From the NCBI RefSeq assembly GCF_021729035.1, contig NZ_JAJSAP010000001.1, forward strand, positions 558,001 through 622,000: a DNA stretch of 64,000 nucleotides, read 5' to 3'. Position 1 is the stretch's first letter, and each line of letters starts with the position of its first letter. Source of the stretch: Microbulbifer sediminum. Lineage in GTDB: Bacteria > Pseudomonadota > Gammaproteobacteria > Pseudomonadales > Cellvibrionaceae. The notes beneath the pieces were generated by a model. The model was not told where the DNA came from. It saw nothing but the letters and a program-made list of their open reading frames with translations, and did not search any database. The position numbers and the translations under genes were made by a program. Positions 56,785-64,000 of this stretch are shown in pieces.

Positions 56785-57516
56785 ATGAAACCCACGACAC
56801 TGCTCGCGTGCAGCCTCGCAGCGACCCTGCTGAGTGGTGGCGTACTGGCCGACAACCGCCAGGGTGATTTCATCGTGCGTGCCGGGGTCGGCGCAACAAT
56901 ACCGGACGACGAGTCGGAGGAACTCAGACTGAATGGGGTGAAGTTGCCGGGCAGCCGTGTACTGGTCGCAGACGGATATGCAGCCACCTTTACCGGCACC
57001 TGGGTTTTCGTCGACCACTGGGGGCTGGGGCTGCTGCTGGCCACCCCCTTTGAACACGACCTGGACGTCCGCGGTCTTCCCGACGAAGAAGGCCTCTCAA
57101 TCGGCACTGTTCCCCTGGGGGATATCAAGCACCTGCCACCGACCCTGACAGTACAGTGGTTCCCGGTCTGTGTGGAATCCCGGGTCCAGCCTTACGTCGG
57201 CTTCGGCGTCAACTACACCACTTTCATGGACGAGGATGTCACACGAATTGCCAATACTTACTTTAAAAGAAGACTCGGTGCTACGGCTGAATCGGACCTG
57301 GAGCTCGACGACTCCTGGGGTTTGGCCGGTGAGGTTGGCGTCGACGTGCAATTCGGCCCCGACAGCCGCTGGCTGTTTAATGCGGCGGTCTGGTACCTGG
57401 ATATCGACAGCGATGCGGAAATTCGCTTCCCAACAGACAATGGCGTTTCGCGAATCAAAACCGAGGTCGAGATCGACCCGTTTGTCTACAGCCTCGGGAT
57501 CGGCTATCGCTTCTGA
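56785..57516 (+). CDS. ompW: OmpW-family outer-membrane protein (second copy)
   Basis: A 243-residue paralogue of the OmpW at 40088. It has a signal peptide (about residues 1-22), then FIVRAGVGATIPDD, VDHWGLGLLLATPFEHDL, KHLPPTLTVQWFP, VQPYVGFGVNYTTFMDED, LAGEVGVDVQFGPDSRWLFNAAV and a C-terminal GIGYRF. Both copies carry the family VEL/LPPT strand pattern. No FNR box is visible upstream, so the two may respond to different signals. The ATG follows AGGGAGCG. Confidence 0.92.
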   Translation: MKPTTLLACSLAATLLSGGVLADNRQGDFIVRAGVGATIPDDESEELRLNGVKLPGSRVLVADGYAATFTGTWVFVDHWGLGLLLATPFEHDLDVRGLPDEEGLSIGTVPLGDIKHLPPTLTVQWFPVCVESRVQPYVGFGVNYTTFMDEDVTRIANTYFKRRLGATAESDLELDDSWGLAGEVGVDVQFGPDSRWLFNAAVWYLDIDSDAEIRFPTDNGVSRIKTEVEIDPFVYSLGIGYRF

Positions 57517-57616
57517 TAGCTGGCGCCCCAAAAAACCAAACCATCCCGCCAAAGTCGCATTTCAGCGATAAAGTTTCCTTTTATGCGCCCTTGCGGTAGC
57601 CGATTATTCTATATAT

Positions 57617-57636
57617 GGTGAAATAATTCTTTCACC
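57617..57636. promoter_or_regulatory. Perfect operator-like palindrome
   Basis: GGTGAAA (57617-57623) and TTTCACC (57630-57636) form a perfect 7-bp inverted repeat with a six-base spacer. It lies in the 402-base gap between ompW and the TonB receptor, about 283 bases before the receptor start, next to AT-rich TATTCTATATAT. It has the size and symmetry of a dimeric repressor site. Confidence 0.45.
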
Positions 57637-57918
57637 CGAAATGGAAATCGAGTCATCTTCAGCCTGGCTCAACAAGGGTGCCTGTTCGGGGCGCAGCGCC
57701 TGAAATCCCTGCGCTACCAGATTCTGCCAATCGCTGTTCACCAACAAGAACAACAGACAAATCCTTCTCTGCAGTCCATTACTGGAAACTTTGTATCCGT
57801 TGCAGACGCGTGCCCCAGTATTCGCTCAGCTGTAACCGACTGTAATAGCGTTGGCAAAGTACAAAAAGCAGAAAGTAAACGCTGCAAAAAATAATTAATG
57901 CACGACAAGGAGAGTACT

Positions 57919-60150
57919 ATGCATCGTTCCCCCGCCCCCCTGGCCCATGCCATCCGCCGCTGTATCTCCGGCAGCCGATTTGCCCCGACATTGCTGGCCG
58001 TGGCAATAGCGGGACCGGCCATGGCACAGCAGCAATCGGTCCTCGAAGAGGTTACGGTCACCGCCCAGAAACGCGAGCAGTCCATGCAGGATGTCTCGGT
58101 GGCTGTCAGCGCATTTTCCGGTGATGCCATCGAGAAAATGGGTTTCGAAGAGGGCCTGGATATTACCCAGCAGGTACCCAACATGAATTTCTTCGCCATC
58201 TTTGGCGAAGCTTCCAGTCCTTCGGTCAGCCTGCGCGGTATCAGCCTGGTGAATTTTTCCGATTCCTGGGAATCACCTGTGTCCATCTACGTGGATGACG
58301 TCTATCGCGGCAACCCCGCCGGGTCTGCAATCCAGCTGTTCGACCTGGAACGGGTGGAAGTATTGCGTGGGCCCCAGGGTACCCTTTACGGCCGCAACAC
58401 AACCGGCGGCCTGATGCACTACGTATCCCGCAAGCCCACCGACGAATTTACCGCAAGCGCGAGTGCCAGCCTCGGCAGCTATTCGGAGCAGATTCTGGAG
58501 GGAGCTGTGGGTGGCGCCCTGGCAGAGGGCGTGCGCGGGCGCTTCGCGTTCAAGAGCACCACCAACGACGGCTGGCAGACCAATACCGTAACCGGCGACA
58601 AGCTCAATGACACGGACAGCTTTGGCTACCGCGCCCAGCTCGACTTTGATCTCGGAGAAAGCGGTGGCCTGCTGCTTAATTTTCACGGCAGCGAGGCAGA
58701 CCAGAACTCAGTCGGCTTCGCCCACATGGGTTACCTGGAAGAGGGTAGTGAGGGTGCCGCAACCTGCCCGATTTCCCGTATCCAGGATGGCGGCTGTACC
58801 AGCAATACCTTCGGGTTTACCGGTGTAGAAGCAGTGGACGGTAAATTTGATCCCGAACACGTAGCCAGCGGCGCCGCCAACGGCCTGATCACCCAGATAG
58901 ACACGTACGGCACATCCGCCACCCTCGACTGGGAGTTCGAGAGTTTCACCCTGACCTCCATCACTGCCTACGAAGAGCTGGACAAGTTCCTCCAGGATGA
59001 TGGCGACGGCACCGAAGTGGTCTGGTTCGACGAACAGTATGCGGTGGACGCCGAGCAATATACCCAGGAATTACGGCTGGACGGTGCCACTGACAACGTT
59101 ACCTGGGTCACAGGTTTTTATTACTATAAGGATGACCGCGGACTGGTCACGGAAGCCCCCACAACCGCCGATGGCCTCTGGCACCAGGAAATCGTCGCCC
59201 TCGACAGCGAATCCTGGGCACTGTTCGGCCAGGTGGAATATGACCTTGCACCCACGCTGACCCTGGTAAGTGGCCTTCGCTATACGGAAGAGGAACGGCA
59301 GTTTTCCCAGGAATCCGGCCCCAGCTTCTACGACCCTCTTTCGGTACGCGACAGCCTCAGCGAAAGTGCCACCACAGGCCGCCTGGGTCTCGACTGGCGC
59401 CCGGACGATAACACGCTCGCATATGCCAGCTTCTCCACAGGATTCAAGAGCGGCGGGTTTTCCGGCAGCTACAACGCCTCTCTTGAAGCCACCCGCCCGG
59501 TGGGTGCCGAGGAAATCGCCAACTTCGAGGTGGGACTGAAAACCACCCTGGCAGAGGTATACCGGCTTAACGCGGCAGCCTTCCATTACACGGTGGAAGA
59601 CTACCAGGCACAGGTATTCCTGACGGTGGCGGATGGTAGTGTGATCACCAATGCGGGGGATGTGGACGGCACCGGGGCTGAAATCGAATTGACGGCACCA
59701 ATCACCGATAATTTTGAGGTGATCGCCGGTGCCGGCTGGCTTTCCACCGGGTTCGACTCCGAGCAGATCTTTTTTGTTGCCGGGGACAGCTATACCCTGG
59801 ATGGCAATGAGCTGCCCTCGGCCCCCGGATTCACCTACAACCTGGTGGCCCGTTACTACCAGAGCCTGGGCGGGTCCGGCGAGCTGGTATTCCAGGGTGA
59901 TTACTCCTGGCAGGACGACCACTACCTGCAGATCGAGAATGATCCCTACTCATTGCACAAAGCTTACGGCCTGGCCAATGCCAGCCTCAGCTGGTACTCC
60001 CCGTCAGAGCGTTACAGCGTACAGGCTTTTGTAAACAACCTGGCAGATGAGGAGTATTTCACCTACCAGAACACCCTGGGCAGCGACTGGGGTTACGGCG
60101 TCTGGGGCCAGCCGCGGACGGCGGGAATGCGTTTCAACTGGAAACTCTAA
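57919..60150 (+). CDS. TonB-dependent receptor
   Basis: A 743-residue outer-membrane receptor. The signal peptide ends near residue 34 (GPAMAQQ) and is followed by a TonB box and plug typical of the TBDT family (SVLEEVTVTAQKREQSMQDVSVAVSAFSG, PNMNFFAIFGEASSPSVSLRG, VEVLRGPQGTLYGRNTTGG); the barrel ends in FNWKL. This subfamily (iron complex or catechol/saccharide uptake) cannot be assigned a ligand. The ATG at 57919 follows AAGGAG by seven bases; an ATG seven codons upstream is less likely. Confidence 0.93.
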   Translation: MHRSPAPLAHAIRRCISGSRFAPTLLAVAIAGPAMAQQQSVLEEVTVTAQKREQSMQDVSVAVSAFSGDAIEKMGFEEGLDITQQVPNMNFFAIFGEASSPSVSLRGISLVNFSDSWESPVSIYVDDVYRGNPAGSAIQLFDLERVEVLRGPQGTLYGRNTTGGLMHYVSRKPTDEFTASASASLGSYSEQILEGAVGGALAEGVRGRFAFKSTTNDGWQTNTVTGDKLNDTDSFGYRAQLDFDLGESGGLLLNFHGSEADQNSVGFAHMGYLEEGSEGAATCPISRIQDGGCTSNTFGFTGVEAVDGKFDPEHVASGAANGLITQIDTYGTSATLDWEFESFTLTSITAYEELDKFLQDDGDGTEVVWFDEQYAVDAEQYTQELRLDGATDNVTWVTGFYYYKDDRGLVTEAPTTADGLWHQEIVALDSESWALFGQVEYDLAPTLTLVSGLRYTEEERQFSQESGPSFYDPLSVRDSLSESATTGRLGLDWRPDDNTLAYASFSTGFKSGGFSGSYNASLEATRPVGAEEIANFEVGLKTTLAEVYRLNAAAFHYTVEDYQAQVFLTVADGSVITNAGDVDGTGAEIELTAPITDNFEVIAGAGWLSTGFDSEQIFFVAGDSYTLDGNELPSAPGFTYNLVARYYQSLGGSGELVFQGDYSWQDDHYLQIENDPYSLHKAYGLANASLSWYSPSERYSVQAFVNNLADEEYFTYQNTLGSDWGYGVWGQPRTAGMRFNWKL

Positions 60151-60216
60151 CCTTGTCGTGTACTGCAGCTCCCCGTGACAACACGCTTGTCGCGGGGAGC
60201 TCAGACAACGGAAAAC

Positions 60217-60843
60217 TCACCACTCAATCCCCTTACGCGCGGAAACGCCCGCCTCAAAGGCGTGTTTTTCCGCGCGCATTTCCGTCACCGTATCGGCGAC
60301 ATCCTTCAGGTACTGCTTCGCCCCACGGCCGGTGATAATCACCGACTGTTCCCGCGGGCGGTTCGCAATCGCTTCAGTCACGGCATCGCGATCGAGCCAT
60401 TTGTAATTGAGCGCGTAAGTGAGCTCGTCCAGGACAACCAGGTAAACCGATGCATCCTCCAGGGCGTTCCGCAGTTTTTCCCAGAGCGCCAGTGCCGCTG
60501 CCTTGTCAGCCTCGAAATCCTGAGTTTCCCAGGTGAAATCGGTACCCATTTCATGCCACTGCAAGGGGCAGCGTTCCGCAGGGAGCCCGGTAAGCAGGTT
60601 TTTCTCCCCACACTCCCAGGCTCCCTTGATAAACTGCCCCACAACGACCTTGTAGCCATAGCCGAGGGCCCGGGTTACCGTGCCCACCGCCGCAGTGGTC
60701 TTGCCTTTTCCGTCGCCGGTATAAAGGATGACGATACCGCGCTCTTCCAGTGCTTTCGCGACACCGGCATCGACAATTTCCTTGCGTTGCTGCATGCGCT
60801 TCTTGTGGCGCTCGGCCTTTTTACCTGTGTCCGAATCGCTCAT
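60217..60843 (-). CDS. cobO: Corrinoid adenosyltransferase
   Basis: The BtuR/CobO-type enzyme that adenosylates cob(I)alamin or cob(I)yrinic acid diamide. The P-loop is GDGKGKTTAAVG, followed by the conserved VVVGQFIKGAWECGE and LVVLDELTYAL; RPREQSVIITGRGA closes the family motifs. 208 residues from the ATG at 60843, within the longer frame. It lies after btuB on the same strand (92-base gap), so it is probably in the same B12-regulated transcript. Also called btuR or cobA. Confidence 0.95.
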   Translation of the reverse strand: MSDSDTGKKAERHKKRMQQRKEIVDAGVAKALEERGIVILYTGDGKGKTTAAVGTVTRALGYGYKVVVGQFIKGAWECGEKNLLTGLPAERCPLQWHEMGTDFTWETQDFEADKAAALALWEKLRNALEDASVYLVVLDELTYALNYKWLDRDAVTEAIANRPREQSVIITGRGAKQYLKDVADTVTEMRAEKHAFEAGVSARKGIEW

Positions 60844-60935
60844 GGACAAAACCCCGCTTTTATAAATTACTCGCCATGGCACAGGCGGCGGCCGCTGACC
60901 GCGACCGCCTCCCGGCAATGGTGACAGCTGGGGGC

Positions 60936-62798
60936 CTAGAGCGTCAGCTCCAGCCCGGCATAAACCGCCGCCCCGGCCGTATTGTAGCCGGCCACTTCAC
61001 GGTAATCCTCATCGAGGACATTCTCACCACGCAGGTTCAGTTGCAGCGAGTCGGAGACCCGGAAGGAGGCCTTCAGGTCGAGAACGCCGTAATCATCCAG
61101 GGCGACCGCAGGACCGAAAAAATCCGGGTTCGGGCTCAGCCGGTTTGCCACCCGCCGCCAGTTTGCCCCCAGCGCGAGCCGCTCCCCCAGCAGGCGATAG
61201 CTGCCGCCCAGGTTGTAGACCTGCTGCGGCACCTGCAGGCGCTGGTTACCATCCGCGCTTTCGGCATCCAGGAAGGTTCCGTTGAAGTACCAGTCCAGCC
61301 TGTCCGCAAGGGTGCCCGACAGGGCCAGCTCGATCCCCTCGGAGCGGCTTTCTCCATCATCCTGCCCGTAGGCACCGAAACCGGAATTCCCCAGGCTGTA
61401 GTCAAAGATGATGGCATCCTGGATCTGCTGGTCAAAATACACCAGCTCCAGCTGCAGCCGCCCGGCAAGCCGGTATTCGCCAGCCAGTTCATAGCCATGG
61501 CTGGTTTCCGGCCCCACCGGCGCAGCCCCCTCGCCAACGTTGTACGCCAGCTCAAACGGACTGGGTGCCCGGTAACCGGTGCCGTAGCTGGCTCGCAGTT
61601 TGGCTTCGCTATGGTTGCCCAACAGGATTGGATAGGCGATGGAGCTACGCCAGCTATCGTGCCCCCCGGTTTCCAGGCTGTCGCGACGAATACCGACAGA
61701 GTAATGAACTGCCCCGCCCAGATCGGCCCGCCATTCGCTGAAGACTCCGAGGCTGTCCAGTTCCCGGGCATCGAAGGCGCTGGAGAATTCCTGCTGCTCG
61801 TACTCCGCCCCCCAAAGCAGCTCGCCACCGGCGAGTGCCGTGTTGCCCACATAGTTGAGTTCGTCGATACCACCATCAACAGCAAAGGTACTGGCTCCCA
61901 CCGCGATGCTGTCCCGCTCGATCTCCTGTCGTGCCACCGCCAGCTGGTTGGAGATGCCGGAAACCCGGTAGTCGGCACTCAGGCGATAGCTGCCCTGGGT
62001 GTATTCGTCGAGGCAATCATTGGAAGTGGAAAAGCCGGCGAAGCAGCCATCAAACTCCGACTCGGTGTCGGTATGGCGCACCTGCGCGCGCAGGGCCAGG
62101 CTTTCGCTGGGCTGGTACCCGAGCTGGGCGCTGGCAGTGCGATTGCGATAGCCGTCCCGTTCGCCGCGGGTATCCGCCACCTGACTGTTGTAGCCGTCGG
62201 TGTCGAACGCGCCCAGGTTGATGCGGTAATCCCATTGCTCACCCTCGCCATACAGGCTGGCACTGGTATCCCGACTGCCGTAGCGCCCCGCCTCGACCGC
62301 CAGGGATGCGCCAAGCGGGGCATCAGCTTTTTTGGTGATGATATTGATTACGCCGCCGGCACCAGCGCCATACATCATGCCCTGCGGGCCGCGCAGGACC
62401 TCCACGCGCTCGATATCGCCCGCCAGCAGGTGCTGGAACTGTGTAGCCACCTGGGTATTGGCAGGGTCGGCAATATTGACACCGTCCAGTAACACCAGGG
62501 TGCGGTAATTGCTCTCGCCGCGCAGGTAGAGATTGCTGACTTTGCCGGCGCCACCGTTATTGCTGACAGCGATTCCCGGCAGGCTGCGGAGGACATCCAG
62601 CAACCTGGCATAGCCCAGCCGTTCGATATCGGCAGTGGTAACGACCGATACCGATACCCCCAGTTCCTGTCGAGGTATTTCCACGCGGCTGGCAGTAACG
62701 GACATCTGTTCCAGTTCACCGCTGTCAGCGGCGGACACGGTCTGGCTGGCGGCAGCCAACAATGGCAGGACCGCCGCAGGGAGAAGAGTTTTGTTCAC
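60936..62798 (-). CDS. btuB: TonB-dependent vitamin B12 receptor
   Basis: A 620-residue outer-membrane cobalamin receptor: signal peptide (to about residue 25, SQTVSAADS), TonB box region LEQMSVTASRVEIP, plug LDVLRSLPGIAVSNNGGAGKVSNLYLRG and VEVLRGPQGMMYG, then the barrel ending LELTL. The assignment rests on the cobalamin riboswitch just upstream and the flanking btu genes. Translation starts at the GTG at 62798; the longer frame runs through the riboswitch and is excluded. The same transcript likely continues to cobO. Confidence 0.94.
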   Translation of the reverse strand: MNKTLLPAAVLPLLAAASQTVSAADSGELEQMSVTASRVEIPRQELGVSVSVVTTADIERLGYARLLDVLRSLPGIAVSNNGGAGKVSNLYLRGESNYRTLVLLDGVNIADPANTQVATQFQHLLAGDIERVEVLRGPQGMMYGAGAGGVINIITKKADAPLGASLAVEAGRYGSRDTSASLYGEGEQWDYRINLGAFDTDGYNSQVADTRGERDGYRNRTASAQLGYQPSESLALRAQVRHTDTESEFDGCFAGFSTSNDCLDEYTQGSYRLSADYRVSGISNQLAVARQEIERDSIAVGASTFAVDGGIDELNYVGNTALAGGELLWGAEYEQQEFSSAFDARELDSLGVFSEWRADLGGAVHYSVGIRRDSLETGGHDSWRSSIAYPILLGNHSEAKLRASYGTGYRAPSPFELAYNVGEGAAPVGPETSHGYELAGEYRLAGRLQLELVYFDQQIQDAIIFDYSLGNSGFGAYGQDDGESRSEGIELALSGTLADRLDWYFNGTFLDAESADGNQRLQVPQQVYNLGGSYRLLGERLALGANWRRVANRLSPNPDFFGPAVALDDYGVLDLKASFRVSDSLQLNLRGENVLDEDYREVAGYNTAGAAVYAGLELTL

Positions 62799-62929
62799 AG
62801 TGATTCCCCAATCTCGAAGAAGGACGGATTGAGGGAGGGTGAGTGCAATCGGTGCGTACCACAGGGACCGGAAGCGGGCTTCCAGGATCGCCTTGCACAG
62901 ACCAGACAAAGCCCTCCGCTTTATCCTAC

Positions 62930-63060
62930 GAATGCAGAGGGCCGGTATCGGGCTTACCGCGGTAGCGGCTCACCGTTGCGGGGGCAGCGCCGGAATTACT
63001 GTAACCAGTTCACCGGACTTCCCGTTTAACCCGACCAAGCGCAATTCCTACCGAGGGAAA
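62930..63060 (-). promoter_or_regulatory. Cobalamin riboswitch upstream of btuB
   Basis: Read on the minus strand, the segment shows the B12 aptamer hallmarks: TTAAACGGGAAGTCCGGTG, then CGGCGCTGCCCCCGCAAC, and the terminal AAGCCCGATACCGGCC. A downstream stem pairs GCCCTC (62937-62942) with GAGGGC (62909-62914) and may be part of the expression platform. A -10-like TATACT (complement of 63091-63096) could start its transcript. Binding of adenosylcobalamin should reduce btuB and cobO expression. Confidence 0.93.
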
Positions 63061-63114
63061 AGACACTGCCGGGCACCCAAAGCGGGCGGCAGTATAACAG
63101 TGAAGCGCCTGGGG

Positions 63115-63885
63115 CTACAGCAGGTCCAGCGGTACAAAATCCGCCACGCCGTCACGCCAGCGGAGCTCGCAGCTGATACCGTAAACCTCACCGATCAGTT
63201 CTGGCTTGAGAACATCCGCCGGTACGCCCTCGGCCCGCAGGCGTCCCCTCTCAAGCAGCAGGATTCGGTCACAGTAGCGGGCCGCCAGCGCCAGGTCGTG
63301 CAGCGCCAGCACCACCGTGCGCCCGCTGTCTGCCTGTCGGCGAAAGTTCTGCATCAGCTGCAGCTGGTGGCGGATATCCAGCGCCGCTGTGGGCTCGTCG
63401 GCAACCAGAAATGGCGCTTCGCCCACCAGCAACCGCGCCAGCTGTACCCGGCGCAACTCACCCCCGGACAGTTGCGTCACCGGGCGTTCGGAAAAACCCC
63501 GGGCATCCACCTGCCGCAGCGCCGCCGCCACCCGCCGCTGCCGGTCCACCCGTTTCCCCCAGGGCAGCAGTCCCAGGGCTACGAAATCGCGGACCGCCAG
63601 GCTCCAGGCGGGCACCTCCGCCTGGGGGAGATAGGCACATAACTGCGCGCGCCTGGCAACAGGGATTGCTGCCGAGTCCAACTCCCCGAAATCAATGCGC
63701 CCGGCGGCCGGGGACAACACTCCGGCCAGCGCCTGCAACAGGCTGCTCTTGCCCGCGCCGTTCGGGCCCACCACCGCAGTGAGCTCTCCCGGTTGCAGCC
63801 TGCAGCTGAAGCCCTCGATAACCCGCTCGCGGCGACGCTCAACAGCCAGCCCGTGACAGGAAACCACCAGGGTAGAGTTCCTCAT
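63115..63885 (-). CDS. btuD: ABC transporter ATPase for cobalamin (FecE/BtuD type)
   Basis: A 256-residue ABC ATPase: Walker A VGPNGAGKSSLLQALAG, Q-loop in AYLPQAEVPAW, signature LSGGELRRVQLARLL, Walker B FLVADEPTAALD and the switch His in VLALHDLALA. It pairs with the FecCD-type permease gene that overlaps its start by four bases (ATGA). By neighbourhood (B12 riboswitch, btuB, cobO) the cargo is cobalamin; the subfamily also carries haem and siderophores. Confidence 0.93.
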   Translation of the reverse strand: MRNSTLVVSCHGLAVERRRERVIEGFSCRLQPGELTAVVGPNGAGKSSLLQALAGVLSPAAGRIDFGELDSAAIPVARRAQLCAYLPQAEVPAWSLAVRDFVALGLLPWGKRVDRQRRVAAALRQVDARGFSERPVTQLSGGELRRVQLARLLVGEAPFLVADEPTAALDIRHQLQLMQNFRRQADSGRTVVLALHDLALAARYCDRILLLERGRLRAEGVPADVLKPELIGEVYGISCELRWRDGVADFVPLDLL

Positions 63886-64000
63886 AGTGTCCCCGCCCGA
63901 CGTGCGCTCACGATCAACCAGAAGAAAAATGGAGCGCCGATAAACGCGGTCACCGCACCGATGCGCAGCTCCTGCGCGCCAATAAAGTTAAGCACCAGGA
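63882..64000 (-). CDS. btuC: FecCD-family permease, 5' part outside the window
   Basis: Only the C-terminal 38 residues are visible (FIGAQELRIGAVTAF followed by GAPFFFWLIVSARR). The ELRIGAVTAFIGAPFF-like segment is the conserved end of FecCD/BtuC permeases, which line the inner-membrane pore for corrinoids or siderophores. The stop codon overlaps the btuD start (ATGA), giving tight coupling. Naming it btuC rests on the B12 context. Confidence 0.8.
   Translation of the reverse strand, partial: LVLNFIGAQELRIGAVTAFIGAPFFFWLIVSARRAGTL

Noticed and set aside
60750-62492. A 580-residue plus-strand frame opposite cobO and btuB, and similar frames at 5242-6735, 44391-45629 and 47755-49326
   Set aside because: All are shadows of genes with clear motifs on the other strand and have no ribosome-binding site or family resemblance.

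Overview
The window is chromosomal DNA from a high-GC gammaproteobacterium. The gene orders xseB-ispA-dxs and nrdR-ribD-ribE-ribBA-ribH-nusB-thiL-pgpA, an FNR-type regulator beside hemN, several TonB-dependent receptors, a secreted pullulanase and a B12 riboswitch-btuB unit fit a marine polysaccharide-degrading lineage such as Microbulbifer or relatives (Cellvibrionales). The genus is inferred from the overall picture and no search was run. No rRNA, tRNA, CRISPR array, prophage or insertion sequence was recognised.

Layout. 1-4.0 kb: the C-terminal part of a TPR protein, a hexanucleotide repeat, a membrane Ser/Thr protein kinase whose 3' half is strikingly AT-rich, and a convergent orphan gene. 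4.0-4.9 kb: a gene-free stretch with nested hairpins and a minus-strand terminator. 4.9-10.3 kb: a long Cys/Met-type PLP enzyme, then an overlapping trio of secreted trypsin-like protease, FHA membrane protein and HisC. 10.3-13.1 kb: a 267-bp palindromic repeat element, MepA, a D-Ala-D-Ala ligase and an HNH nuclease. 13.1-13.8 kb: a gene-poor stretch with two minus-strand terminators and a strong hairpin. 13.8-20.6 kb: a PQQ sugar dehydrogenase fused to cytochrome c, the isoprenoid genes xseB-ispA-dxs and a DUF885 peptidase. 20.7-27.1 kb: rsgA, a 700-bp gap, pullulanase and a royal-jelly/yellow-family protein. 27.3-34.6 kb: a ten-gene minus-strand riboflavin/thiamine/nrdR array. 34.8-36.8 kb: glyA and a small outer-membrane barrel.

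37.2-42.1 kb is an oxygen-response island: two hemerythrins, an FNR/Anr-type regulator with its Fe-S cysteines, oxygen-independent HemN, OmpW and a SpoIIAA-like protein. The 276 bp between ompW and the second hemerythrin carry two textbook FNR boxes, each placed for one of the two divergent promoters. 42.1-47.4 kb: two valine-degradation enzymes, EttA and a methyltransferase. 47.4-51.7 kb: a 7TM diguanylate cyclase, a MOSC protein, a questin-oxidase-like protein and a YHS protein. 51.8-60.2 kb: an Oar-like TonB receptor, a CxxC redoxin, a glutamine amidotransferase, a second OmpW and another TonB receptor preceded by a perfect palindrome. 60.2-64.0 kb: cobalamin genes on the minus strand, btuC (cut by the window edge), btuD, a cobalamin riboswitch, btuB and the corrinoid adenosyltransferase.

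The most unusual items are the mosaic kinase beside an apparent paralogue, the paired FNR promoters controlling OmpW and hemerythrin, the long-palindrome repeat, and the two gene-free stretches whose terminators point to unannotated minus-strand transcripts. Several start codons were moved inward from the longest reading frame because of ribosome-binding sites or signal peptides; each case is explained.
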